The notes under the pieces are model-generated. The model ran no database searches and was not told the DNA's origin. It saw nothing but the letters and a program-made list of their open reading frames with translations. From the NCBI GenBank assembly GCA_017880825.1, contig JADGRN010000055.1, forward strand, positions 1-8,794: 8,794 bases of DNA, given 5' to 3'. The DNA is from Methylophilaceae bacterium (GTDB taxonomy: Bacteria; Pseudomonadota; Gammaproteobacteria; Burkholderiales; Methylophilaceae). Below, one piece after another: positions 1-7,814 of this stretch (position 1 is the stretch's first letter; the number at the start of each line of letters is the position of its first letter). Both the position numbers and the translations under genes were made by a program.

Positions 1-640
1 GAAATTGCGTCTCAATGGCAGCAAGGTCAGCAAAAATATCGGCGTGATCGAATTCCAGATTATTCAGGACGGCGGTACGCGGACGGTAATGGACGAATTT
101 GGAACGCTTGTCGAAAAAGGCGGTGTCGTATTCATCGGCCTCAATCACAAAGAAAGGTGACTGACTTTTCGCATCTTGGCTTGGCGCACCGGGCAGGCGC
201 GCAGAAATACCGAAATTTTGCGGTATGCCGCCAACCAAGAATCCTGGTGCTAAACCTGCATATTCCAATACCCAAGCCAACATAGAGGATGTCGTAGTTT
301 TTCCGTGCGTACCTGCGACAGCGAGTACCCACTTACCTTGCAGCATCTCCTCCGCCAGCCATTGCGGGCCTGAGGTATAGGGCAAGCTGCGATTGAGAAT
401 TTCTTCCATGAGCGGATTACCGCGCGACACCACATTACCTATAACGTAAATGTCTGGATTAAGGTTGATCTGCTCTGGTGAGAAGCCTTCGATCAGTTCG
501 ACACCTTGCGCTTCAAGCTGGGTACTCATGGGCGGGTAGACGTTGACGTCGCAGCCGGTAACCCTATGACCAGCCTGTTTTGCCAATACGGCAATGCCGC
601 CCATGAATGTGCCGCAGATGCCGAGAATATGGATATGCAT
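1..640 (-). CDS. mpl: Mpl, UDP-N-acetylmuramate:tripeptide ligase (N-terminal part, cut by window edge)
   Basis: This is the first 213 codons of a Mur-ligase-family enzyme; the C-terminal half lies beyond base 1. Mpl is a cytoplasmic ATP-dependent ligase that joins recycled L-Ala-gamma-D-Glu-meso-DAP tripeptide to UDP-MurNAc, returning old cell-wall peptide to peptidoglycan synthesis. The start MHIHILGICGTFMGG is the Rossmann-like entry typical of Mpl, and VYPPMSTQLEAQGVELIEGF separates it from MurC. The ATP-binding loop GTHGKTTTSS lies at residues 110-119. The Mur-ligase motif EADEYDTAFFDKRSKF follows at about 166-181, and NLEFDHADIFADL near the cut end. The ATG at 640 gives the family's usual N-terminus, although no strong Shine-Dalgarno sequence is visible before it. 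The gene lies 72 bp downstream of metH on the same strand with no clear terminator between, so co-transcription is possible but not shown. I see no frameshift or stop in the visible part. Confidence 0.95.
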   Translation of the reverse strand, partial: MHIHILGICGTFMGGIAVLAKQAGHRVTGCDVNVYPPMSTQLEAQGVELIEGFSPEQINLNPDIYVIGNVVSRGNPLMEEILNRSLPYTSGPQWLAEEMLQGKWVLAVAGTHGKTTTSSMLAWVLEYAGLAPGFLVGGIPQNFGISARLPGAPSQDAKSQSPFFVIEADEYDTAFFDKRSKFVHYRPRTAVLNNLEFDHADIFADLAAIETQF

Positions 641-712
641 ATAAAATGAATGCGGCTGATTAAATTATTGTAGCAAGCTCATAGTTTGTAAGCATTTTTT
701 ATTAAACCATTG
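641..712. other. metH-mpl intergenic spacer
   Basis: A short AT-rich gap between the metH stop and the mpl start. I looked for a stem followed by a T-run on the minus strand and found only a run of A/T without a convincing stem. No clear terminator, promoter or ribosome binding site can be assigned. Confidence 0.5.
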
Positions 713-3700
713 TCACGACAGATTCGGTGCCAGCCATCTCTCAAGATATTGTTTCGGTAAACCGCGTCTGTTGGCCATATCGGTTAGCTGATCTTCACCA
801 ATTTTATCGACGCTGAAATATTTGGATTCTGCATGTGCGAAGTAAAAACCCGACACCGACGCGCCGGGAGACATGGCGAACGATTCAGTCAACTGCATGC
901 CGATCTCTTCACACTGCATCTGCTTAAACATATCGGACTTGACCGTATGGTCGGGGCAGGCTGGATAACCCGGTGCCGGGCGAATACCTTGATATTTTTC
1001 TTCGATGAGTTCTTTTTTGGTCAGTTGTTCATCCGCTGTATAGCCCCACAAATCGGTGCGTACACGCTCATGCAGATGCTCTGCAAACGCTTCGGCCAAA
1101 CGATCGGCGAGTGATTTCAGCATGATGCTGCTGTAGTCATCATGTGCTTGTTCAAAACGCTTTTCATGCTTCTCGATACCGAGGCCGCCAGTGACTGCAA
1201 ACATGCCGATGTAATCGGCAATGCCGGAAGGCTCTCCATCTATCATCTTGGGAGCGATGAAATCCGCCAGACACTGGTTCGGGCGAGGCACGCCATCAAT
1301 CACTGGTTTTACCGTCTGCTGGCGCAAACCATAGTAGGTAAACGCAACCGTGGTGCGCGTTTCATCGGTGTAAATCTCGATATCGTCATCATTAATTGTG
1401 TTGGCGGGCAGCAGCGCAACCACGCCATTGGCAGTCAGCCAGCGGTTATCGATGAGTTTCTTCAACATTGCCTGGCCTTCAGCAAACAATTTGCTCGCCG
1501 CGTCGCCAACGATTTCGTCTTTAAGAATCGCCGGGTAAGCCCCCGCCAGATCCCAAGTCTGGAAGAATGGCCCCCAGTCTATGTACTGTGCAAGGGTGGC
1601 AAGATTGATATTTTTGAATACACGGCGCCCGATGAATTTGGGTTTTACCGGAGCATATTTGCCTGTAAATTCCAGCTTGGCCTTATTGGCGCGCGCATTG
1701 GCCAATGACAGCAATGGCGTCCCTTTTTTATTGGCGTGTTGGGTGCGCACACGATCATAGTCAGCGGCGACTTCCTCAATATAGGCCTCACGATGTTCCG
1801 GCGTGAGCAGGGACTGCATCACCGATACCGATCTTGATGCATCGGGAATATAGATCACCGGCCCTTCATAGTGAGGCGCGATCTTGACCGCGGTATGCGC
1901 GCGCGAAGTGGTCGCACCGCCAATCAGCAACGGCGTTTTCAAGCCCAGGAAATGCGGATCGCGCTGCATTTCGCGGGCAACGTGCGCCATCTCTTCAAGT
2001 GATGGGGTTATTAAACCGGAAAGACCAATAATGTCAGCATTCTCCGCCTTGGCCAGCGCCAGAATCTCGGAAGCCGGCACCATCACACCCATGTTTACGA
2101 CTTCAAAGTTGTTGCATTGCAACACCACCGAAACAATGTTCTTGCCGATGTCATGCACATCACCCTTGACCGTAGCGATGACCATTTTGCCCTTGGGTTT
2201 TGCCGCGATGCCGGTCTTTTTTTCTTCGAGCTGCTTTTCTTCCTCGATGAATGGAATCAGGTGCGCCACCGCCTGCCTCATGACTCTTGCCGATTTAACC
2301 ACCTGCGGCAGGAACATTTTGCCCTGGCCAAACAAATCACCCACAACGTTCATGCCATCCATCAGCGGGCCTTCAATCACGTTGATCGGGCGACCGCCGC
2401 TATTCATGATTTCCAGCCGGGCTTCTTCGGTATCCTCGACGATGTATTCGGTGATGCCATGCACCATGGCATGCGTCAGGCGCTTTTGCACCGGCATCGG
2501 ATTTTCCGGGGTACCGCGCCATTCCTGTATTGATGCCTCTTTTTTGCCGCCGGCGGTCAACGTGCCAGCGATTTCAACCATGCGCTCAGTAGCATCCGGG
2601 CGGCGATTCAATACCACATCTTCAGCCCGCTCACGTAATTCGACGGGCAGGTCGTCATACACACCCATCATGCCGGCGTTGACGATACCCATGGTCATTC
2701 CGGCTTTAATCGCATGATAGAGAAATACCGTGTGGATCGCTTCGCGCGCCGGATCATTGCCGCGGAAACTGAAACTCACGTTCGATACGCCGCCGGAAAT
2801 TTTCGCGTGTGGCAGATTTTCACGTATCCAGCGCGTGGCATTGATGAAATCAACCGCGTAATTGTTATGCTCTTCGATGCCAGTCGCAATCGCGAAAATA
2901 TTGGGATCAAAAATGATATCTTCAGGCGGGAAGCCAATTTTTTCCAGCAGCAGGTCATAAGCGCGTTTACAAATCTCGATCTTGCGCTCAAACGTATCCG
3001 CCTGGCCTTTTTCGTCAAATGCCATGACGATGACCGCCGCGCCATAACGGCGGCACAGCTTGGCCTGGCGCAGAAACTCTGCTTCGCCCTCTTTCATCGA
3101 AATCGAGTTGACGATGGCTTTGCCCTGCGCGCACTTCAGACCCGATTCAATCACCAGCCATTTGGAGGAATCAATCATGATGGGCACGCGCGCGATATCC
3201 GGCTCGGACGCAATCAGATTGAGGAAATGCGTCATCGCGGCAACCGCGTCAAGCATGCCCTCATCCATATTGATGTCGATGATTTGTGCACCGTTTTCGA
3301 CTTGCTTACGTGCAACCGCCAGCGCCTCGTCGTATTTCCCATTCAAGATCAAGCGCGCAAACGCTTTGGAACCAGTCACGTTGGTACGCTCACCCACATT
3401 GACGAACAGCGAGTTGTCATCAATGGTGAATGGCTCCAGTCCCGCCAGCCTTGTGACGTGGATAGGTTCCGGGACCCTGCGCGGTGCAATATTTCTAAGC
3501 TCATCAGCAATCGCCTTGATGTGTGCGGGCGTAGTGCCGCAACAGCCGCCGGCGATGTTCACAAAGCCGCTCTCGGCAAACTCCTTGAGTAGTGATGAGG
3601 TGTCTTTTGGCTTTTCATCAAAGCCCGTATCGGACATCGGGTTGGGCAGACCGGCGTTGGGATAGATGCAGACGAAGGTGTCGGCAATCTGCGCCAGCTC

Positions 3701-4507
3701 TTCGGCATAAGGCCGCATCAAGGCAGCACCCAGTGCGCAATTCAAGCCGATGGTCAGAGGTTTGGCATGACGCACTGAATTCCAGAACGCAGCTACGGTT
3801 TGCCCGGAGAGGATGCGTCCGGAAGCATCGGTGATGGTGCCGGAAAGCATAATGGGCAGGCGCTTGCCACTCTCTTCAAAGAAAGTATCAATAGCAAACA
3901 GCGCGGCCTTGCAGTTGAGCGTATCGAAAATGGTCTCGACCATGAGGATATCCACACCGCCTTCGACCAGTCCGCGCGTCTGTTCAAGATAGGCCGCCAC
4001 CAGTTGATCGAAATTGATGTTGCGCGCGGCAGGGTCATTCACATCCGGTGAAATTGCCGCGGTTTTGGGTGTCGGCCCCAAGGCACCGGTGACAAAACGT
4101 GGTTTATCAGGCGCGGCGTATTTATCGCAGGCGGCGCGCGCTATTTTGGCAGCTGCCACGTTCATCTCGTAGGCCAGATGGGCCATGTGGTAATCGTCCT
4201 GTGCGACACTGGTAGCGCCAAAGGTGTTGGTCTCGATGATGTCGGCACCAGCGGCCAGATACTGCTCGTGGATTTCCTGAATGATGTGTGGCTGCGTCAA
4301 GTTCAACAACTCGTTGTTGCCTTTGACAAACAATTCGCGCGCGCCTGCGGACGCAGCAAAATCAGCGAAACGCTGGCCGCGGTAATCCTGCTCCGTCAGC
4401 TTGTATTGCTGGATCATGGTGCCCATTGCGCCGTCCAGAATCAGGATGCGGCGCGCAAGCAGGTCTCGCAGCAGGGTTTCGGTAGAGGAAATACTGTCTT
4501 GTTTCAT
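713..4507 (-). CDS. metH: MetH, cobalamin-dependent methionine synthase
   Basis: Cytoplasmic four-module enzyme that moves a methyl group from 5-methyltetrahydrofolate, through cobalamin, to homocysteine to make methionine. At 1264 aa it is slightly longer than the E. coli enzyme (about 1227 aa) and complete. Modules in order: homocysteine-binding barrel (about 15-340) with zinc ligands Cys257 (GLNCALG) and Cys322/Cys323 (GGCCGTTP); pterin-binding barrel (about 360-640) opening with [13 protein letters not shown]; cap and B12-binding Rossmann domain (about 665-905) with DVHDIGKN, where His785 is the lower axial cobalt ligand, then Ser830 and Gly863-Gly864; and the AdoMet reactivation domain (about 967-1264) with [13 protein letters not shown] at 1176-1188. 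All key residues are present. The ATG at 4507 gives the standard N-terminus, but the Shine-Dalgarno match is poor. It sits between a repeat element upstream and mpl downstream. A perfect -10 box and a hairpin-forming leader precede it, so it probably has its own promoter. Confidence 0.98.
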   Translation of the reverse strand: MKQDSISSTETLLRDLLARRILILDGAMGTMIQQYKLTEQDYRGQRFADFAASAGARELFVKGNNELLNLTQPHIIQEIHEQYLAAGADIIETNTFGATSVAQDDYHMAHLAYEMNVAAAKIARAACDKYAAPDKPRFVTGALGPTPKTAAISPDVNDPAARNINFDQLVAAYLEQTRGLVEGGVDILMVETIFDTLNCKAALFAIDTFFEESGKRLPIMLSGTITDASGRILSGQTVAAFWNSVRHAKPLTIGLNCALGAALMRPYAEELAQIADTFVCIYPNAGLPNPMSDTGFDEKPKDTSSLLKEFAESGFVNIAGGCCGTTPAHIKAIADELRNIAPRRVPEPIHVTRLAGLEPFTIDDNSLFVNVGERTNVTGSKAFARLILNGKYDEALAVARKQVENGAQIIDINMDEGMLDAVAAMTHFLNLIASEPDIARVPIMIDSSKWLVIESGLKCAQGKAIVNSISMKEGEAEFLRQAKLCRRYGAAVIVMAFDEKGQADTFERKIEICKRAYDLLLEKIGFPPEDIIFDPNIFAIATGIEEHNNYAVDFINATRWIRENLPHAKISGGVSNVSFSFRGNDPAREAIHTVFLYHAIKAGMTMGIVNAGMMGVYDDLPVELRERAEDVVLNRRPDATERMVEIAGTLTAGGKKEASIQEWRGTPENPMPVQKRLTHAMVHGITEYIVEDTEEARLEIMNSGGRPINVIEGPLMDGMNVVGDLFGQGKMFLPQVVKSARVMRQAVAHLIPFIEEEKQLEEKKTGIAAKPKGKMVIATVKGDVHDIGKNIVSVVLQCNNFEVVNMGVMVPASEILALAKAENADIIGLSGLITPSLEEMAHVAREMQRDPHFLGLKTPLLIGGATTSRAHTAVKIAPHYEGPVIYIPDASRSVSVMQSLLTPEHREAYIEEVAADYDRVRTQHANKKGTPLLSLANARANKAKLEFTGKYAPVKPKFIGRRVFKNINLATLAQYIDWGPFFQTWDLAGAYPAILKDEIVGDAASKLFAEGQAMLKKLIDNRWLTANGVVALLPANTINDDDIEIYTDETRTTVAFTYYGLRQQTVKPVIDGVPRPNQCLADFIAPKMIDGEPSGIADYIGMFAVTGGLGIEKHEKRFEQAHDDYSSIMLKSLADRLAEAFAEHLHERVRTDLWGYTADEQLTKKELIEEKYQGIRPAPGYPACPDHTVKSDMFKQMQCEEIGMQLTESFAMSPGASVSGFYFAHAESKYFSVDKIGEDQLTDMANRRGLPKQYLERWLAPNLS

Positions 4508-4517
4508 GTCAAATTTT

Positions 4518-4553
4518 CAAAGGTCAATATGCCGTAAACCTTTGAGCCAGGTT
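4518..4553 (-). promoter_or_regulatory. metH leader with two mutually exclusive hairpins
   Basis: In the untranslated leader just before metH, CAAAGGT (4518-4524) and ACCTTTG (4538-4544) form a perfect 7-bp inverted repeat with a 13-base loop. AACCT (4537-4541) and AGGTT (4549-4553) form a second 5-bp stem with a 7-base loop. Both stems use bases 4538-4541, so only one can form at a time. The proximal stem ends about 10 bases before the ATG and could influence ribosome access. No match to the SAH, SAM or cobalamin riboswitch classes was recognised, and the leader seems too short for the larger ones. Regulation is an inference only. Confidence 0.3.
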
Positions 4554-4574
4554 GGGTTTTGCGAAGAGGTACGT

Positions 4575-4580
4575 ATTATA
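4575..4580 (-). promoter_or_regulatory. Candidate -10 box for metH
   Basis: Read on the minus strand these six bases are a perfect TATAAT, about 67 bases before the metH ATG. No good -35 hexamer lies at 16-18 bp spacing; that position falls inside the neighbouring repeat element (AAGAGC or similar). The assignment rests on the -10 match and its position only. Confidence 0.4.
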
Positions 4581-4587
4581 ACGCAAC

Positions 4588-4750
4588 TAAGGAAGCAGCT
4601 CTTAAGAAGCCCTGAAGAAGTGAGCGAGCGGGATGAAGTGCAAGGCGCACGGAGTGCAGAATCCGAGACAGTACAAGTAGTACGGCGAGGATACGAGCAC
4701 CGCGCAACGCTGCAATTCGCCCGCGCAGCCACTTATTCATAGCTTCCTTA
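4588..4750. repeat. MITE-like intergenic repeat with 9-bp terminal inverted repeats
   Basis: A segment of about 163 bp bounded by TAAGGAAGC (4588-4596) and its exact reverse complement GCTTCCTTA (4742-4750). Six bases further inward both ends again show TAAG, so the terminal match is TAAGGAAGC-N6-TAAG. The inside encodes nothing convincing, although several frames stay open, and includes short palindromes such as GTAC-N5-GTAC near 4672-4684 and GCTGC-N11-GCAGC near 4709. It fills most of the space between metH and the VIT gene, and its right end supplies the TAA stop of the VIT gene. From memory this sequence resembles a repeat common between genes of Nitrosomonas-like betaproteobacteria; that is recollection, not a search result. 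A bare inverted-repeat unit without transposase fits a non-autonomous element. No obvious target-site duplication is seen. Confidence 0.6.
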
Positions 4751-5788
4751 TGCCAGATTGGCGCCCAGCAGATTACCTATCCAGTAAGTCAGCAGCCCTG
4801 CTGCGCCACCGATGAATAGCATGCGAAGGCCGCCCAACACGGCATTTCGCCCAGTAAACAATGACAATGTTGCACCTACACCAAACAAGAACAACGCGGT
4901 TAGCCCTATAGAAACTTGCAGGGCATGCTGCTGAATTGCGAATAGATAAGGCAATAAGGGGATTGCGCCACCCGCAGTAAAAGCAAAAAATGACGAGGAT
5001 GCCGCCAGCCAGGGTGAGCCCAGTTCATCTGGATTGAGGCCAAGCTCCTCGCGCGCCAATGTATCCAGGCCCACTTCCGGGTCAGCAATCATGCGTAGCC
5101 CCAACGCTTTGGCTTCGCCTTCCGGCATACCGCGCGCAATGTATATCAAAGCCAGTTCTTCGGCTTCCTCTTCCGGATATTGCGCCAACTCCGCGCGTTC
5201 CAAACCTATCTGGTATTCGAACATCTCACGCTGCGAACGCATCGAAATATACTCGCCTGCCGCCATCGAGAAAGCGCCGGCGAGCAAGCCTGCAATCCCG
5301 GTCAGCAATATCGTGCTATTGGTGCTTGCCGCACCCGCCACGCCCAGCACCAGGCAGGCAATGGATACCAAGCCGTCATTGACGCCAAACACTGCGGCAC
5401 GCAAGCCGCCACTGCTACTCGTACCCCGGTGGCTGGCACCGACTTCTTCTATCGAGGTAGGCACCGGATGAAAGCCCAGTACGCGCTGATTTGAGTAAAC
5501 CGATAACCCGCGAATTTTAATTGCAGCGAGGATAGGTTTGATGTTTTGCGGCCCAATACTTCGAATCAGCCATGCCACAATTTTGGTGCGCGATTCCGGG
5601 GAGTATATTTCAGGCACTTTATGCCCGTTTTTTTCTATTTCCAGCGCCCAGATCTGAGCCTGATTTTCGGCCTCCTGTGCCAGCTGCGAAAACAACTGCT
5701 GCCTGGATTTTATTTTTTCTTGCTTGGCAATGATGCGATACAAGTGGGCCGAACGCTTTTCTTCTATCCAATTGTCCAGTGCAGGCAT
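4748..5788 (-). CDS. VIT1/CCC1-family metal transporter with N-terminal ferritin-like domain
   Basis: A 346-aa membrane protein of the vacuolar iron transporter (VIT1/CCC1) family, whose members carry Fe2+ or Mn2+ out of the cytoplasm in exchange for protons. Residues 1 to about 105 form a soluble helical part resembling the ferritin-like/rubrerythrin domain of bacterial relatives. The membrane part begins with the family motif AAVFGVNDGLVS (131-142), continues through the helix with SMAAGEYIS (174-182), then a charged cytoplasmic helical region (about 185-255, rich in Glu, ending DTLAREELGLNPDELGSP), and ends in three hydrophobic helices (about 260-283, 290-312, 318-342). The ferritin-like part looks degenerate: where relatives have Glu-x-His it reads EAENQAQ (39-45). 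The ATG follows the comM stop after only two bases, so translational coupling is likely; AGAAGG sits about 14 bases upstream. The TAA stop lies in the adjoining repeat. The transported metal cannot be told from sequence. Confidence 0.88.
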   Translation of the reverse strand: MPALDNWIEEKRSAHLYRIIAKQEKIKSRQQLFSQLAQEAENQAQIWALEIEKNGHKVPEIYSPESRTKIVAWLIRSIGPQNIKPILAAIKIRGLSVYSNQRVLGFHPVPTSIEEVGASHRGTSSSGGLRAAVFGVNDGLVSIACLVLGVAGAASTNSTILLTGIAGLLAGAFSMAAGEYISMRSQREMFEYQIGLERAELAQYPEEEAEELALIYIARGMPEGEAKALGLRMIADPEVGLDTLAREELGLNPDELGSPWLAASSSFFAFTAGGAIPLLPYLFAIQQHALQVSIGLTALFLFGVGATLSLFTGRNAVLGGLRMLFIGGAAGLLTYWIGNLLGANLA

Positions 5789-5790
5789 GG

Positions 5791-7311
5791 CTATATTTCA
5801 AACCTTCTGTATTGAACCGCTTCAGCGATATGTACTGGCTTGATGACGCTTTCACCAGCCAAATCTGCGATAGAGCGCGCCACCTTGAGTATGCGGTGAT
5901 AAGCACGCGCTGAAAGGTTGAGCCGACTGATAGCCTGCTTTAATAGCGCCATGCCTGTGTCATCGGTCAGGCAATACTTATCAATCTCTTTAGTGCCTAA
6001 CAGAAAATTGGCTTTGCCCTGGCGCTCTATTTGAATCTTGCGCGCACCTTCAACACGCTCACGAATCTGTGCGCTGGCTTCACTGGTGTTACGTGCCGTC
6101 AGTTCATCCTCAGGTAAAGCAGGCACCTCAATATGCAAATCAATACGATCCAGCAATGGCCCGGAAATTTTTGACCGGTAACGCGACACCTGATCCGGCG
6201 TGCAACGGCATTTACCGTTGAAATGTCCGAGATAACCACAGGGGCAGGGATTCATCGCGGCCAGCAACTGAAAGCTGGCCGGGAAGTCCGCCTGCCGCGC
6301 CGCACGTGAAATCGTGATGCGACCTGATTCCAAGGGCTCGCGCAAAACTTCCAGTACCTTGCGGTCAAACTCCGGCAGCTCATCCAGAAACAGCACCCCA
6401 TGATGCGCAAGCGAAATTTCACCCGGACGCGGAATACTGCCACCACCCACCAGCGCCACGCCTGACGCTGTATGGTGCGGCGAACGGAACGGTCTGCGAC
6501 GCCATAATTCGATACGAAAGCCACTATTCAACGATTGTATCGCTGCTGATTCCAGCGCTTCCTGCTCGGTCATGGCAGGCAATATGCCGGGAAAGCGACT
6601 CGCCAACATCGATTTTCCCGTACCCGGCGGGCCAGACATCAGCACGCTATGCCCGCCAGCCGCAGCAATCTCCAACGCACGCTTAGGCAGTGATTGGCCT
6701 TTGACCTCATTGAAATCCGGATATTCTGTGTAACTTATTTGTTCATCTGTCTTGTATGGGGTCAATTGTGTACGACCAGCCAGATGCGCACAGACTTCCA
6801 GTAATGATCGTGCGGGTAAAATTACCGCATCACGCACTAAAGCTGCTTCCGCAGCACTATTTTGAGGCAGGATAAAAGCACGGCCGTTACCGCCGATTTG
6901 ATCTTTCTTCCCTTTACCATTGGTAATGCTGACTGTCATTGCCAGCGCTCCGCGGATCGGGCGCAACTCGCCGGTCAACGCCAATTCACCGGCAATTTCG
7001 TATCCATCCAATGATTCTTTGGGTATCTGGCCAGAAGCGGCAAGTATCCCAAGCGCTATGGGAAGATCATAACGCCCGCTTTCTTTAGGCAGGTCGGCAG
7101 GCGCCAGATTTACCGTAATACGACGGGCTGGGAAGTCAAACTGCGCAGTTTGCAGGGCTGCGCGCACGCGGTCCTTGCTTTCTTTAACCTCGGCTTCGGG
7201 CAAACCAACGATAGTAAAGCTCGGTAAGCCATTGGCCAGATGCACTTCAACCATGACTTCCGGCGCGTCCATACCGGAAAGCGCCCGACTATGTAGTACT
7301 GCGAGACTCAT
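5791..7311 (-). CDS. comM: ComM/YifB-family Mg-chelatase-like AAA+ ATPase
   Basis: A complete 506-aa protein of the YifB/ComM family. In naturally transformable bacteria ComM is a ring-forming helicase that promotes branch migration as incoming single-stranded DNA is integrated; it is also widely kept in species not known to be competent. Residues 1 to about 170 form the N-terminal domain resembling the Lon-protease S5 fold (start MSLAVLHSRALSG, family-typical). The AAA+ core follows with Walker A GPPGTGKS (227-234), the SPHHTASGVALVGGG segment (278-292), Walker B VLFLDE (306-311), a cysteine cluster NPCPCGY...CRC (Cys356, 358, 368, 370) and the LLDRID arginine region (386-391). The C-terminal Mg-chelatase helical domain (about 410-506) ends ...HIAEAVQYRR. 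All catalytic motifs are intact and the length is normal. It starts 11 bp after ubiK and ends 2 bp before the VIT gene, indicating one transcript. Its own Shine-Dalgarno sequence is weak, suggesting coupling to ubiK. Confidence 0.96.
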   Translation of the reverse strand: MSLAVLHSRALSGMDAPEVMVEVHLANGLPSFTIVGLPEAEVKESKDRVRAALQTAQFDFPARRITVNLAPADLPKESGRYDLPIALGILAASGQIPKESLDGYEIAGELALTGELRPIRGALAMTVSITNGKGKKDQIGGNGRAFILPQNSAAEAALVRDAVILPARSLLEVCAHLAGRTQLTPYKTDEQISYTEYPDFNEVKGQSLPKRALEIAAAGGHSVLMSGPPGTGKSMLASRFPGILPAMTEQEALESAAIQSLNSGFRIELWRRRPFRSPHHTASGVALVGGGSIPRPGEISLAHHGVLFLDELPEFDRKVLEVLREPLESGRITISRAARQADFPASFQLLAAMNPCPCGYLGHFNGKCRCTPDQVSRYRSKISGPLLDRIDLHIEVPALPEDELTARNTSEASAQIRERVEGARKIQIERQGKANFLLGTKEIDKYCLTDDTGMALLKQAISRLNLSARAYHRILKVARSIADLAGESVIKPVHIAEAVQYRRFEI

Positions 7312-7322
7312 TCAAAGGTTTC

Positions 7323-7571
7323 TCAACTGTTACTTTTCTGCAACATGATTTCCAATTCTGACAGTTTTGCTTCAAGCAAATCGAGCTTTTCACGCGCTTG
7401 CCGCAATATATCAGCTTGTACGTCGAATTCCTCCCTGGACACCAGCTCCATTTTGGTGAATGCGCCCTGTAATAGTGCGCGCAAGTTCTTCTGCAAGTCT
7501 CCGATCGGAGTATTTTTTGATATCTCTTTGATTTTTATTGATAAATCTTCAATAAACTGGGCATTAAGCAT
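7323..7571 (-). CDS. ubiK: UbiK, ubiquinone biosynthesis accessory factor (YqiC/BMFP family)
   Basis: A small 82-aa protein of the BMFP (membrane fusogenic protein, formerly YqiC) family. UbiK assists aerobic ubiquinone synthesis in proteobacteria, working with UbiJ in the complex of late hydroxylation and methylation enzymes and binding lipid membranes. The N-terminal helix carries the family pattern (FIEDLSIKIKEI ... GDLQKNLRALLQGAF, about 7-38), then MELVSREEFDVQADILRQ (41-58). The C-terminal part from about 45 to 79 is a heptad-like coiled coil (REKLDLLEAKLSELE). The ATG at 7571 is supported by a good Shine-Dalgarno AGGAG (7578-7582, minus strand) six bases upstream. It is the first gene of the minus-strand ubiK-comM-VIT cluster; ubiK next to comM is a common betaproteobacterial order. 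Function rests on family resemblance and length. Confidence 0.92.
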   Translation of the reverse strand: MLNAQFIEDLSIKIKEISKNTPIGDLQKNLRALLQGAFTKMELVSREEFDVQADILRQAREKLDLLEAKLSELEIMLQKSNS

Positions 7572-7600
7572 GGCATTCTCCTGAATATTCAGTGCAGTCT

Positions 7601-7617
7601 AGCAGGTTTTTGGTGCA
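7601..7617. promoter_or_regulatory. NtrC-like operator, site I (imperfect)
   Basis: The 17 bases AGCAGGTTTTTGGTGCA fit the NtrC pattern TGCACYA-N3-TRGTGCA with a perfect right half (TGGTGCA) and a left half differing at three or more positions (GCAG in place of GCAC). The centre is about 33 bp, close to three helical turns, from site II, the usual arrangement for cooperative NtrC binding. It also lies only 29 bp upstream of the ubiK ATG. Confidence 0.45.
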
Positions 7618-7633
7618 TGCACTCATCACAAAA

Positions 7634-7650
7634 CGCACCGTTTAAGTGCT
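7634..7650. promoter_or_regulatory. NtrC-like operator, site II
   Basis: GCAC (7635-7638), exactly seven bases, then GTGC (7646-7649): the core and spacing of an NtrC enhancer site, though the outermost bases differ from the enteric consensus. Its centre lies about 128 bp upstream of the predicted start of the sigma-54 promoter, a normal enhancer distance. Binding by NtrC is inferred from pattern and context. Confidence 0.5.
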
Positions 7651-7743
7651 AAATCCTATAATAAACAATTGTATATTTATATTTCTTTATAAAAAAGATT
7701 ATTTTAATATTATAACTCCATGTTTTCGATGATTTTATAAATA

Positions 7744-7759
7744 TGGCATGAGTGTTGCT
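7744..7759 (+). promoter_or_regulatory. Sigma-54 (RpoN) promoter, -24/-12
   Basis: TGGCATG-AGTG-TTGCT differs from the consensus TGGCACG-N4-TTGCW at one position and has the exact spacing: the invariant GG (7745-7746) and GC (7757-7758) are 12 bases apart. The transcript should begin near 7770, leaving a leader of about 45 bases to the porin ATG at 7815. With the two upstream NtrC-like sites this indicates induction under nitrogen limitation, as expected for porin-glnK-amtB type operons. Confidence 0.75.
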
Positions 7760-7814
7760 TAATATCTGTTGCTTGATTTTGTTTGTTTTCAATTTTAACT
7801 AGAAAGGAAATAAC

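Larger units (their letters stand above)
7572..7814. other. AT-rich divergent intergenic region (nitrogen-control region)
   Basis: The 243 bp between the divergent ubiK and porin starts are very AT-rich in the middle (about 15% GC over 7681-7740). It holds the ubiK ribosome binding site at the left, two NtrC-like sites, then a bendable AT-rich stretch, a sigma-54 promoter, and the porin ribosome binding site at the right (AAAGGAA, 7803-7809). I looked for an IHF consensus in the AT-rich stretch and found no good match. A TATAAT at 7657-7662 has no -35 partner. Confidence 0.7.

Noticed and set aside
641..712. A rho-independent terminator after metH from the T/A-rich run.
   Set aside because: No stem of useful length precedes the run on either strand.
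4508..4580. A SAH, SAM or cobalamin riboswitch before metH.
   Set aside because: The leader is only about 60 bases and shows none of the conserved cores I know for these classes.
833..4742. Several long open frames on the plus strand opposite metH, up to 292 codons.
   Set aside because: They lie antisense to a complete, motif-rich metH, show no recognisable domains, and are expected shadows of its codon use.
4401..4742. Small open frames across the intergenic repeat (113 codons plus strand, 71 codons minus strand).
   Set aside because: They run through a non-coding repeat with inverted ends; proteins of this sort are commonly over-predicted from such repeats.
7657..7662. A perfect TATAAT on the plus strand upstream of the porin.
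   Set aside because: No -35 hexamer at 16-18 bp, and the region is so AT-rich that such words are expected by chance; the sigma-54 site is much better supported.
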